This document shows, in pieces, positions 18,499 to 26,429 of a stretch of DNA of 58,626 bases (positions within the stretch are counted from its first letter, which is position 1; each line of letters opens with the position of its first letter). Location: the NCBI GenBank assembly GCA_945609985.1, contig CALYZQ010000003.1, positions 1-58,626 on the forward strand. The letters run 5' to 3'. A model generated the notes under the pieces. The model was not told the origin of the DNA, searched no databases, and worked only from the letters and a program-made list of their open reading frames with translations. Made by a program: the position numbers and the translations under genes. Source of the stretch: an uncultured Lachnospiraceae bacterium. Its GTDB lineage: Bacteria > Bacillota > Clostridia > Lachnospirales > Lachnospiraceae.

Positions 18499-19740
18499 TC
18501 AACATCCCTGACCGGAAAGCACCAAATCCAAAATATGCGCTAACGGATCACAGGCATTCATGGCCTCCTCCACCGTATTGTTTTGTGCCCCCAACTCCAC
18601 CAATAAGGTTTTCGGTTTCAAATGCATATTAAATCGATAACTCTTCAAATAAATTTTTCTGGTAAGTCCGGGATAATATTTTGCTGCCGTAAGCTGCATT
18701 TGGAAAGAAAAGCGCAGATTATCCTGCAGGTTTTCATTGTAAAGATAGGAAATATTACCTGTCTTTCTGGTTCTGCTCATTCCGTTAAAAAACATAAACC
18801 GTGCTGTAGGTCTGCCATCCAAATCCATCAATAGCTTTGTGCCCTCAGGCATCTCATCCCTATGTAAATCTATGACAACTTCAATGGATGGATTCTCTGC
18901 GAGTAATTTTTCAATTGCCGGTAGCGACTGGGCATAAGCATCATCACGTACCTTTACATCATACTCTCCCGTATGATGCAGCACCTTATAACCATAGGTA
19001 TCCGTCAGTATCTGTGTCAGACGCTCTCCCACACCCACAATGGTTGTACTTTTGTCTCCCGGGACCGAATCGGCAAAGGCTTCCTGTGAATGAGTGTGAT
19101 ATATCAATATTTTAGGTTCTTCCCCTTCCTTAGAAACCGTCATCTTTTTGTCCAGTAGTTTGTCTATGGAAAGCTGATCATTTCCTGCCGCTGTGCTGGC
19201 ATCTATAGTATAATAGTTTTTTACCAATGTCTCATAGTCGGAAAGCAGGTTCAAATCCACCTCCTGCATCAGTGTGTGGGGAATAAATCCGTTATCCTGT
19301 ACAATGGGTTGCTCCGTCACTTGTGTCTGAACCACATCCTGTTCAGAATTTATGGATTGTACCTGCGTTTCCTGACTTTGACCGACCTGTAAGTTTTCTT
19401 CACGTAAAAGCTCATACAAGCCCGCCTGCTCATCAATTTCCTCCAATGCAATCAATCGCTCCTCATCTTCAAAGACTATCGGTTCCTGTTCCTTGGCATA
19501 GCCGTACAAAGGCATCATCCGGCCCGTTGCATTCATTTGTCCGGACGAAAAGGCCACTATCGGCCAAACCTTGTTCTGCATCTTTCCTCCGGCTATTCTT
19601 ACCACACTGCTTATTAGCGGCTCTTCTGATTTATTCCCCGCCAGATAAAGAAGCAAAAACGCTCCCAATACTGCAAGCCAAACCAGGGGATTTGCTTTTT
19701 TTCTATTCCTTCTTACACCAATCCCTCCTTCACACAACAC
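18499..19740 (-). CDS. spoIIP: Stage II sporulation protein P (SpoIIP)
   Basis: SpoIIP is the amidase/endopeptidase of the SpoIIDMP complex that thins septal peptidoglycan during engulfment. Of the 413 residues, an N-terminal membrane anchor (NPLVWLAVLGAFLLLYLAG, about 18-36) and a low-complexity Gln/Glu stalk precede the catalytic domain. That domain contains ILIYHTHSQEAFAD and VIDLHRDEMPEG. The start is uncertain. The frame opens at GTG 19740 with no good ribosome site, while a strong GAAGGAGGG lies inside codons 4-6 with no standard in-frame start after it. The stop is TGA. gpr lies 29 bases upstream, the usual gpr-spoIIP arrangement. Confidence 0.93.
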   Translation of the reverse strand: MLCEGGIGVRRNRKKANPLVWLAVLGAFLLLYLAGNKSEEPLISSVVRIAGGKMQNKVWPIVAFSSGQMNATGRMMPLYGYAKEQEPIVFEDEERLIALEEIDEQAGLYELLREENLQVGQSQETQVQSINSEQDVVQTQVTEQPIVQDNGFIPHTLMQEVDLNLLSDYETLVKNYYTIDASTAAGNDQLSIDKLLDKKMTVSKEGEEPKILIYHTHSQEAFADSVPGDKSTTIVGVGERLTQILTDTYGYKVLHHTGEYDVKVRDDAYAQSLPAIEKLLAENPSIEVVIDLHRDEMPEGTKLLMDLDGRPTARFMFFNGMSRTRKTGNISYLYNENLQDNLRFSFQMQLTAAKYYPGLTRKIYLKSYRFNMHLKPKTLLVELGAQNNTVEEAMNACDPLAHILDLVLSGQGC

Positions 19741-19769
19741 ATAATTAATATATGTTGCGTTTCATAAGG

Positions 19770-20690
19770 CTATTCCATCCCCTTCTCCAGAGCGATATTG
19801 ATTCCTTCAGACACAGTAAAGCTCACTCTCTTAATTACGGCATCAATATCCTTTCCTGTCATATACATATTATTAAGCTCCGTAAAGGCATGGCGATGCT
19901 GTCCCATATATTTCACGCAATCAAACTCATTGTCTTCCTGCAACAGTTTTTCCAATGCATCTCCTACTATAGTTGCCGCATCTACTACCGTAGGAACACC
20001 GATGGCAATCACAGGTACCCCAAGACTTTCCTGTGTCAGAGCATTTCTGTGGTTTCCCACACCTGATCCGGGTTGAATCCCTGTATTGGTTATCTGAATG
20101 GTACGGTTCAAACGTTTCGTACTGCGGGCAGCCAGGGCATCCACCACTATCACTACATCAGGAGCAGTCTCACGAATGACTCCTTTGATAATCTCTGCCG
20201 TCTCCATACCCGTCTTCGCCATAACTCCCGGCTCTATACTGCTGACTTGATTGATTCTATCGCAGTTATAGGCTGCCTTTCCATAGAGTTTTACCACATG
20301 CCTGGTGATAAACAGATTATCTACCACCTGTGGTCCCAGCGCATCAGCAGTCACTTCCCTGTTTCCCAGACCAACCACCAATATGGATTGCTCCTCTTCA
20401 TGTCCCGGAAGCATTTTATACAATTCTTCGGCCAGACATTCAGAAATTTCCCTATGATAGTCCTCGTCCGGCTCCACCAATGCTGGTGCTTCCATGGTGA
20501 CATAGGTTCCCATAGGCTTTCCCATGGTTTTCGCCGCATTTTTTGACTCCACAATCACCTTGGTAACCTGAATATCTTCCTCTTTTCTGTAATACTCCTC
20601 CACCCTTACTCCGCGAAGTTCCTTCTCCGATTCATTGATGCTTTCTCTGGCTTCCAATGCCAAATCCGTACGTATTTGGAAACTGCTCAT
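19770..20690 (-). CDS. gpr: Germination protease GPR
   Basis: GPR degrades small acid-soluble spore proteins at germination. It is made as a zymogen that clips its own N-terminus. The 306 residues begin MSSFQIRTDLALEARE, and TDLA resembles the SASP cleavage site used for self-processing. LVVGLGNREVTADALGPQV and VVDALAARSTKRLNRTIQIT are family landmarks. A GGGGGAGCT ribosome site precedes the ATG. It would be made in the forespore under SigF/SigG, but I could not confidently place that promoter. Confidence 0.96.
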   Translation of the reverse strand: MSSFQIRTDLALEARESINESEKELRGVRVEEYYRKEEDIQVTKVIVESKNAAKTMGKPMGTYVTMEAPALVEPDEDYHREISECLAEELYKMLPGHEEEQSILVVGLGNREVTADALGPQVVDNLFITRHVVKLYGKAAYNCDRINQVSSIEPGVMAKTGMETAEIIKGVIRETAPDVVIVVDALAARSTKRLNRTIQITNTGIQPGSGVGNHRNALTQESLGVPVIAIGVPTVVDAATIVGDALEKLLQEDNEFDCVKYMGQHRHAFTELNNMYMTGKDIDAVIKRVSFTVSEGINIALEKGME

Positions 20691-20800
20691 AGCTCCCCCT
20701 CATTTCCTTGTTGTTATGTCTATTCTTGATTTGTCTTCTTTCAATGTGCAATTTCTATCTTCTTTACATACATTTTTTGCAAAAAACAGTAAAATATGTA

Positions 20801-20829
20801 TTGACAAATTTACAAATATTTACTAAACT
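20801..20829 (+). promoter_or_regulatory. SigA promoter of rpsT
   Basis: A perfect TTGACA (20801-20806) and TAAACT (20824-20829) are 17 bases apart. The leader of about 85 bases contains a TTAGCC/GGCTAA hairpin near 20848-20870, a candidate for autoregulation by S20. Confidence 0.75.
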
Positions 20830-20921
20830 ACAAGGGTATGTTTGCGTTAGCCCTCCGTGTCTGGCTAAAGTATAACATTTTAAAACGATAATTAATTGGT
20901 ATACAAATGGAGGTGTACGAC

Positions 20922-21185
20922 TTGGCTAACATTAAATCTGCAAAAAAGAGAATTTTAGTAAACCGCACTAAGGCTGATAGAAATAAGGCTATCAAATCCG
21001 GCGTTAAGACTGCTATCAAGAAGGTATTCGCTGCAATCGAGTCCGGTGACAAGGCTGCTGCTACTGCTGAACTTGCTGCTGCTACCAAAGCTATTGAGAT
21101 GGCAGCTACTAAGGGCATTTACCACAAGAACAATGCTGCAAGAAAGGTTTCCCGTATCAGCAAGGCTGTAAACGAGATGGCTTAA
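20922..21185 (+). CDS. rpsT: 30S ribosomal protein S20
   Basis: S20 is an early-binding protein of the 16S rRNA 5' domain. The 87 residues begin (M)ANIKSAKKRILVNRTKADRN and are Lys/Ala-rich, as expected. I start at TTG 20922, because the ATG at 20907 lies inside the GGAGGTG ribosome site, while TTG is correctly spaced and gives the conserved ANIKSAKKR N-terminus. Escherichia coli rpsT also uses UUG, which is part of its autogenous control. It is a lone plus-strand gene with its own promoter and terminator. Confidence 0.96.
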   Translation: MANIKSAKKRILVNRTKADRNKAIKSGVKTAIKKVFAAIESGDKAAATAELAAATKAIEMAATKGIYHKNNAARKVSRISKAVNEMA

Positions 21186-21202
21186 TCATTTTTTAGATAC
21201 TT

Positions 21203-21235
21203 AAAACCACCCATACCGTCATGTGGGTGGTTTTT
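21203..21235 (+). terminator. Rho-independent terminator of rpsT
   Basis: AACCACCCA pairs with TGGGTGGTT around an 8-9-base loop and is followed by five T. It begins about 18 bases after the stop. Confidence 0.9.
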
Positions 21236-21312
21236 CTATGTTCTCTTTTATAATGCGCAGGCTGATATCCTCTGCGTTATTTCTCTGACAGTTCCTTATC
21301 CCCGTCTCTCTT

Positions 21313-22032
21313 TCATACTCCTGCAAGTTCTCGTATTACTTCCCCTGCAATCATAAGCCCTGCTACCGCCGGCACAAATGCAGTGCTTCCGGGTGTGGCA
21401 CGTCTTTTGTTTTCATTTTGGGCTTCTTCCTCAAGTGGCAATGGCTTTCTTGCCTCCTCCTTGGAATAAATCACCTTCAGCTTCTTAACTCCCCTCTCTT
21501 TTAATTCCTTACGCATCACCTTGGCAAGGGGACATATAGAGGTCTTGTAAATATCCGTAATCTCAAATTGAGAAGGGTCTAATTTATTACCTGTCCCCAT
21601 ACTACTGATAAGCGGTATGGAAAGTTCCTGTGAAAGTACTGCCAAATCTATTTTTGCAGTCACCGTGTCAATGGCATCCACAATATAGTCGTACTCCGTA
21701 AAAGGGAATTTATTTCTCTCCTCCGGGAGATAAAAGGTATTGTAGATTGTCACCTTGCAGTCCGGATTAATAGAGCGTATCCGCTCCTTCATCACTTCCG
21801 TCTTGTATCTTCCCACTGTATCATAGGTAGCAATAATCTGACGGTTAATATTGGATACGCTCACCACATCATTATCAATTAAATCAAGAGCACCTACACC
21901 GCTGCGTGCAAGAGCCTCAACCACGTGGCCGCCCACACCGCCAATACCGAATACTGCTACTCTTTTCGTTTGTAACCTATCTATGCTTTCTTCGCCCAAA
22001 AGCATGGCTGTTCTGATAAATTGTTCTTTCAT
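21313..22032 (-). CDS. tcdA: tRNA threonylcarbamoyladenosine dehydratase TcdA (CsdL)
   Basis: TcdA uses ATP to dehydrate t6A37 to the cyclic form ct6A in ANN-decoding tRNAs. The 239 residues belong to the ThiF/MoeB/E1 family. The nucleotide-binding GIGGVGGHVVEALARSG and the following DNDVVSVSNINRQ are clear, and YDYIVDAIDTVTAKIDL and GSTAFVPAVAGLMIAGEVI fit TcdA. ThiF or MoeB is less likely because the paired CxxC zinc ligands of MoeB are missing. It stands alone between rpsT and a gene-poor stretch. Confidence 0.9.
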   Translation of the reverse strand: MKEQFIRTAMLLGEESIDRLQTKRVAVFGIGGVGGHVVEALARSGVGALDLIDNDVVSVSNINRQIIATYDTVGRYKTEVMKERIRSINPDCKVTIYNTFYLPEERNKFPFTEYDYIVDAIDTVTAKIDLAVLSQELSIPLISSMGTGNKLDPSQFEITDIYKTSICPLAKVMRKELKERGVKKLKVIYSKEEARKPLPLEEEAQNENKRRATPGSTAFVPAVAGLMIAGEVIRELAGV

Positions 22033-22748
22033 GGTATACTCCGTTTCCTATTTATTGGTTTCTATTTACCAGTTCTTATTACGCCTTTGTCCTGCTTAAT
22101 CGTTTCTGTGCAGCTTCAATGCCGCTGTAGTATAATCCCGCTGTGTTTATGCTGAAGTACTACTCCACTGGGTTCTATTCTGCCATGTTTTTCTATATAT
22201 ATCTCCTATGATTCTTCTACATTTTTCTATCAAGCACGCCGGAATGGGTCTATACAAAATAATTCGTTCTCCAGGCCCAAAAATCATACTTTTGTCGTCT
22301 AAATCGACTCTTTATCCAATGCTTTTGGGCACATATAGAAAAATGTTCTTCTGAGATACTCACTTTTACGAATTCGGGTATCTTACAGGTCATTTTTTCG
22401 CTATAGACCCAAAAGCAAAATTTTAGAACTGTTTTCCTGCCGTTTTCCGGCTGTTTTAGTTTCTCAGCAAACACTTTTTCTGTATAGGTCCATTTTGCGA
22501 AACATTATGCAAAACTTGAGTAATGAGACAATTCTTGTCAGGCTGTTTTCACTTTAGATATTAACAAATCAATGGCTTCCAGGCAAACAACATTAGTCTG
22601 CAATTCCCGCAAGGTGGAATAACGAAATTACACCTTTGCAGACATTTCCATTCTTGCACAAAACCGCACACCCGTCAGTATGATTGTAAATACCATCATC
22701 AAAATTATTGCTTTTCCAGCTCTCATACAGCTAGAAATTTGTAAGTAT
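22033..22748. other. 716-bp stretch without a convincing gene
   Basis: No frame here looks like a conserved protein. A 74-codon minus-strand frame (22250-22474) lies inside the possible miniature element below. A 32-codon minus-strand frame (22628-22726, MRAGKAIILMMVFTIILTGV...) could encode one membrane helix but has no ribosome site. The region separates conserved tcdA from the AT-rich accessory group. Confidence 0.6.
22243..22496. mobile_element. Possible miniature inverted-repeat element
   Basis: The left end reads AATGGGTCTATACAAAAT (22243-22260). The right end, read on the minus strand, gives AAAATGGACCTATACAGAAA (down from 22496), an imperfect terminal inverted repeat. Two further related copies lie inside: GGGCACATATAGAAAAAT at 22327-22344, and GGGTCTATAGCGAAAAAATG on the minus strand at 22410-22391. 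No transposase is present. A 74-codon frame fills most of it. This is an inference from internal similarity only. Confidence 0.4.
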
Positions 22749-23222
22749 CTATAACCTGCAAATCATAATATATTCTTCATCATTATCACCAACAATTTCA
22801 AAACCCACCTTCTTATACATACGGAATGCATAATTCTTTTTTTGAACAGCTAAGGATGCTTGTTTATACCCTTGTTTTTTCAATTTTATAAGCATCTGTT
22901 TCATTAACTCAGTTCCGATTCCATAATTTCTATACTCTTTAAGAAGTGAAATTGCAAATGATGGTGTTTCATTGTCAACATGTCCGTAATCATTCATAAT
23001 ACGAACCCATACAGCACCAACAATCTCATTCTCAACTTGGGCAACTAAGCACAAGTCTCCTTTACTTTCTCCAAAGCCTTTTACATATACCTGTAATTCC
23101 GGTTGATTAATAATATCTTTGGATGGTGCAGCAGCTCCTTCCGGAATAAAAATTGCTTCATACAAAAAAGTATCTAATATCTTCTTTTCATTTTTTCTTA
23201 ATTCTCTTATTGAATAATTCAT
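22749..23222 (-). CDS. GNAT-family N-acetyltransferase
   Basis: The 157-residue protein has the acetyl-CoA-binding GNAT core. A substrate-binding N-terminal half is followed by FAISLLKEYRNYGIGTELMK (motif A, in place of the usual RxxGxG/A) and LAVQKKNYAFRMYKKVGFEIV (motif B, quoted in part as KKNYAFRMYKKVGFEIV). EYIMICRL ends it. The substrate cannot be predicted. It is AT-rich compared with housekeeping neighbours and lies downstream of the HIT gene, so it is probably part of a small acquired group. Confidence 0.85.
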   Translation of the reverse strand: MNYSIRELRKNEKKILDTFLYEAIFIPEGAAAPSKDIINQPELQVYVKGFGESKGDLCLVAQVENEIVGAVWVRIMNDYGHVDNETPSFAISLLKEYRNYGIGTELMKQMLIKLKKQGYKQASLAVQKKNYAFRMYKKVGFEIVGDNDEEYIMICRL

Positions 23223-23346
23223 ATAAACCTATATTACTCCCCGATGGAATTGCCTTTTTTATTATTTCTTTTGCCGGAAGATTCCAAATAATCCAATGTG
23301 TAAAATTTTTTATTAAATGGGTCAAATATCCCAACATAACAGCCAC

Positions 23347-23374
23347 CTTATATCTTATATCTTATATCTTATTT
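23347..23374. repeat. Four tandem 7-bp CTTATAT repeats
   Basis: Three perfect CTTATAT units and one CTTATTT follow each other directly. The HIT gene's stop codon (23362-23364) lies inside the array, so slippage would change the protein's last residues. Confidence 0.8.
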
Positions 23375-23757
23375 CTTAATCGTTCAGCTATTTGAGCTGA
23401 ACATTCAAACGAACCTTCCGGGTATTTCCAGCCGAATCCATCGTTTTTATAGCTTGGGAATACATGAAAATGTGCATGACCAAAATCACAAAACTCCCCA
23501 CCGTTTTGCATTATGCTATATCCATCTATATTATATATTTCTTTTAATGCTGTAACAATCTTTTGAAGCAATTTCATTATTTCAGTCAAAACACATACTG
23601 ATATATTATCAATTGACGCTTTATGCACTTTAGGAATAACCAAAATATGTCCTTCATTAATTGGGTCAATATCTAATAACGCTATAAGGTTTTCTGTTTC
23701 ACATACAATATGTGCATTCGCTTCTTTCTTTACTATTTTACAAAAAGGACATTCCAT
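23362..23757 (-). CDS. HIT-family nucleotide hydrolase/transferase
   Basis: The histidine-triad motif is clear: HAHFHVFPSY near residue 99 (HxHxHxx). The N-terminus CPFCKIVKKEANAHIV and LLDIDPINEGHILVIPKVH fit HIT proteins that cleave phosphoramidate or adenylyl bonds. I start at ATG 23757 (131 residues), because GAGGAG lies upstream and the longer frame to 23838 would overlap the hydrolase gene. The C-terminus is short and ends in a simple repeat. Confidence 0.88.
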   Translation of the reverse strand: MECPFCKIVKKEANAHIVCETENLIALLDIDPINEGHILVIPKVHKASIDNISVCVLTEIMKLLQKIVTALKEIYNIDGYSIMQNGGEFCDFGHAHFHVFPSYKNDGFGWKYPEGSFECSAQIAERLRNKI

Positions 23758-23794
23758 AACTTTTAACTCCTCGTCCCTACAAATTAGTATTTGT

Positions 23795-24559
23795 CTAAAT
23801 AATCTCAAGTAAGATTTTATAAAAATCTTCTTTCGCATATTTTTCCATAAAAGGACTGTGTCCGCATTTTTCTAAAATGTACGTTTCACATTCAACACCA
23901 TTTTCTTGCAACGGTATCGTTATTCCTCTTGCAGGATGCGGGTCAGTTTCGCCTTGTATTAATACTATTTTATTCTTAATGCACTTAAATGCAGCCAATA
24001 ATTCCCCGCTTGTTCTTAATCCGGCTGCTTCCTCCCATATTGTATTATGCATTCGGCTATCTGTTTTATCTGCTTTATGCATATCCCTATTTTCGAGACA
24101 ATAGTTATCTGATTTTTCAAATACATTAGGGATTTTTGCCATATCCTCATCTGTAGCCTGATTATTCATCAGCCTTTGAAGTATTTCACCGTCTTCTTCT
24201 GATAGGTTTTCAAATCTACGAGAGCCTATTTCCGCAACGTATTTGTCTTCAAGAGGGCCACTGCCAACCAGAATGATACGCTCAACTAACTCGGGATATT
24301 TTTCTGCAAAAAGAGCTACTAACCAAGCTCCCCATGAATGCCCAATCAATGATACTTTTTCGTTACAGTTATCACTGATTTGGCTATACAACTCATCTAT
24401 CAATTCTGCGATGGAATACTTTGATTGTAATGCCTCAACAACACCGATCTGTGATAAAGTATTCAGCTCCCGTGCAAATCCTTTTAGTGACCCTATTGCT
24501 CCGGGTCCACCATGAACTAAAACTATTTTATAAGGCGCTTTGCCATATAGACGTACCAT
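23795..24559 (-). CDS. Alpha/beta-fold hydrolase
   Basis: The 254 residues show the alpha/beta hydrolase layout. The oxyanion-hole motif is VHGGPGAIGS. The nucleophile elbow GHSWGAWLVALF puts Ser near residue 95. An acidic residue lies in QGETDPHPARG, and the catalytic His is in CGHSPFMEKYA. HGGPG is typical of prolyl iminopeptidase-like and related esterase groups, but the substrate is unknown. A GAGGAG site precedes the ATG. It is in line with the membrane-protein gene upstream and HIT downstream. Confidence 0.85.
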   Translation of the reverse strand: MVRLYGKAPYKIVLVHGGPGAIGSLKGFARELNTLSQIGVVEALQSKYSIAELIDELYSQISDNCNEKVSLIGHSWGAWLVALFAEKYPELVERIILVGSGPLEDKYVAEIGSRRFENLSEEDGEILQRLMNNQATDEDMAKIPNVFEKSDNYCLENRDMHKADKTDSRMHNTIWEEAAGLRTSGELLAAFKCIKNKIVLIQGETDPHPARGITIPLQENGVECETYILEKCGHSPFMEKYAKEDFYKILLEII

Positions 24560-24633
24560 TTATATTTCTCCTCTCTATTCGCTTGTTGTTTCCCGGAGAT
24601 TGGAAGTTGTTTATACACTCATTTCAGCATTTG

Positions 24634-25239
24634 TTACTTCGACTCTTGAAAATGTCTATATGTAAGTGCACCAATAGGAAGGAAATATATACACCACCCT
24701 AATAGCGCAATGGTTCCGCCATTTCCTGCCTCTCCGTTTGCCATACTTGTAAACAATCCCGTCATCGGCATAATAAAACAGCCAATGAAGAAAACACCGT
24801 GTACCATCATTAAATATTTCAACCACTTGTCTGCTTTTGAATTTGGCTTGATTGAAAGCCCGACAAAAAATGTGGAAAGAGCCATCATTCCATAACCAAG
24901 CAAATCATAATTGAACAGCAGACCTCCACGCTGAAAATCTAGTATTCGAATGGCTTGCTCGTTCAACTTATCTAATCGCACACTCGTTGTCTGTGCGAAA
25001 TATACCAAAAAAATCAATACCGCATAAATAACAGCAATAGCTACACCTATATTGGCAGGAACACGTCGTTCCTCGCAACTTTCATATTGAAATCCCACTA
25101 CCATCATAATGTATCCCAAAGGTAAAAACATACACACGAAGTATGAGCCGAATGGAAAATCAACAATCATACACACAGCAAAAAGAAAAACCGTAATTGT
25201 AACAATGGCTGCTCCGATTTTGGGAATTACTCTGTTCAT
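24634..25239 (-). CDS. Integral membrane protein of unknown function
   Basis: I do not recognise the family. The 201 residues from ATG 25239 (GGAGG seven bases upstream) hold about six hydrophobic segments: IVTITVFLFAVCMIV, YFVCMFLPLGYIMMVV, IGVAIAVIYAVLIFLVYFA, YGMMALSTFFVGLSI, VHGVFFIGCFIMPMTG and IALLGWCIYFLPIG. No catalytic or transport motif stands out. It heads the AT-rich group with the hydrolase, HIT and GNAT genes. Confidence 0.75.
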   Translation of the reverse strand: MNRVIPKIGAAIVTITVFLFAVCMIVDFPFGSYFVCMFLPLGYIMMVVGFQYESCEERRVPANIGVAIAVIYAVLIFLVYFAQTTSVRLDKLNEQAIRILDFQRGGLLFNYDLLGYGMMALSTFFVGLSIKPNSKADKWLKYLMMVHGVFFIGCFIMPMTGLFTSMANGEAGNGGTIALLGWCIYFLPIGALTYRHFQESK

Positions 25240-25478
25240 TATTTTTCCTCCATAACTTGACGTTTGCATGGCTCAGTGTAAACAACAGGGAATTTACGTC
25301 AATTTTTCTACCCATTTCCCTCAATAATTTCCTTATGGGTAGAACTCCTCTTTCCATTCTCAAGAATTTCAAGGTTGTCTATATCTGCCAGCCTCCAAAA
25401 TCCAGCCACTCCCTTTTCCCTTGAGCGCAATAAATTCCAATTTGTCATCATCTACAATAAAAATAGTCTGACATATTT

Positions 25479-26198
25479 TTACCGTGAATACTTCCCGGTC
25501 AGTACTTCATTCTGATATGCCTGCATTCTCGGTAAGTCAGGATATTTTTCCGCCACATCCGCCGCGGCCTGATTATCATATGGAATACTTAAAATTTCAC
25601 AGCGAATCGGCGAAAGCTCCTCGCTGCCAATTTCACCCTCTATCAAAGCCGCATGTACTCTCGGAAGTCCCAGACTATTTCCCACACTTCCCGTATTGAT
25701 GGCATAACCAAGTCTACAGGTGCGGAAATACGGCATATGGCTGTCCGCACAAACATATCCGTTGTATTGTCTGTCGGAAATCTTTGATTGAAAGCCTAGC
25801 ATAAGAGTCTCAAAATCATCATATGCCTGATAAAGTCTGTCCACAGGACGTCCATGAATCAGCCGGAACCATTGCCCGCCAATTAAGACCTCACCTTCCA
25901 AGGGAAGACTTTCGAGCCATTCTATTCGTTCCTCACCCAATTGCTCTCCAAAAAAATCATTCCCACCATATTCTCCATCTCTGTAGCCTTTGCAGATACC
26001 ATCATCCCAATTTCCTTTTACGAAATGCTTACAATGACTGCGTACCCAATCCACCGCTTTATGCCCCTCCGGACCTTTTCCCACTGCATCCCCCAAAAAC
26101 CAGATGTCATCCGGCTGCAATCTCTCTATTTCTTTTTCCAATGCTTCTACTGCCGGCATATTACCATGAATATCTGCAACAAACAATATCTTCCCCAT
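25479..26198 (-). CDS. Metallophosphoesterase (YfcE/calcineurin-like)
   Basis: The 239 residues start with the metal-binding signature ILFVADIHGNMPAVEALEKE and continue with IWFLGDAVGKGPEG (GDxVxxGP) and KGNWDDG (GNxD). LIHGRPVD and ADSHMPYFR supply later His ligands, and NTGSVGNSLGLPR is typical of YfcE-like enzymes. It probably acts on phosphodiesters or phosphoproteins. The ATG has AAGGAG upstream. It is separated from tpiA by a terminator and a structured element. Confidence 0.88.
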   Translation of the reverse strand: MGKILFVADIHGNMPAVEALEKEIERLQPDDIWFLGDAVGKGPEGHKAVDWVRSHCKHFVKGNWDDGICKGYRDGEYGGNDFFGEQLGEERIEWLESLPLEGEVLIGGQWFRLIHGRPVDRLYQAYDDFETLMLGFQSKISDRQYNGYVCADSHMPYFRTCRLGYAINTGSVGNSLGLPRVHAALIEGEIGSEELSPIRCEILSIPYDNQAAADVAEKYPDLPRMQAYQNEVLTGKYSR

Positions 26199-26276
26199 AA
26201 CTGTCTCCTTTTCCTTTGTGTTCTACTTCTTTTACAAAATCATTCTAACACAACCATGCTTTCCTGAAAAGAGCAG

Positions 26277-26361
26277 AGACGAGATACGTTTTGCATATCT
26301 CGCTCTGATAAGCGGTCGGCAAATGACCATTCATGCAAGCATGTTGGTCGCTTGTCTCGTC
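26277..26361. repeat. Structured intergenic element (hairpin family, copy A)
   Basis: The outer arms GACGAGA (26278-26284) and TCTCGTC (26355-26361) can pair. The same left arm can alternatively pair locally as CGAGATA/TATCTCG (26280-26302). A second hairpin is AAGCG...CGCTT enclosing GACC (26325-26328)/GGTC (26346-26349) around a 17-base centre with TCATGCAAGCATG. That centre recurs at 27326-27342 with a different but still paired stem. Confidence 0.7.
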
Positions 26362-26368
26362 ACCATCA

Positions 26369-26406
26369 CAAAAAGGAACATTACCGATTTCTCGGTAATG
26401 TTCCTT
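26369..26406 (-). terminator. Rho-independent terminator of tpiA
   Basis: AAGGAACATTACCGA (26373-26387) pairs perfectly with TCGGTAATGTTCCTT (26392-26406) around a four-base loop. On the minus strand the stem ends in a T-rich tract. It lies 24 bases after tpiA. Confidence 0.9.
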
Positions 26407-26429
26407 GATTTACATATGATTCAACTGAT

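Noticed and set aside
22250..22474. 74-codon minus-strand frame
   Set aside because: It lies wholly within the possible miniature element, has no ribosome site and no recognisable domain.
25290..25470. Possible gene remnant (minus-strand frames reading IFIVDDDKLEFIALKGKGSG and IDNLEILENGKRSSTHKEII)
   Set aside because: The pieces are short and in different frames, and I cannot match them to a family. It could be a decayed gene but the support is too weak.
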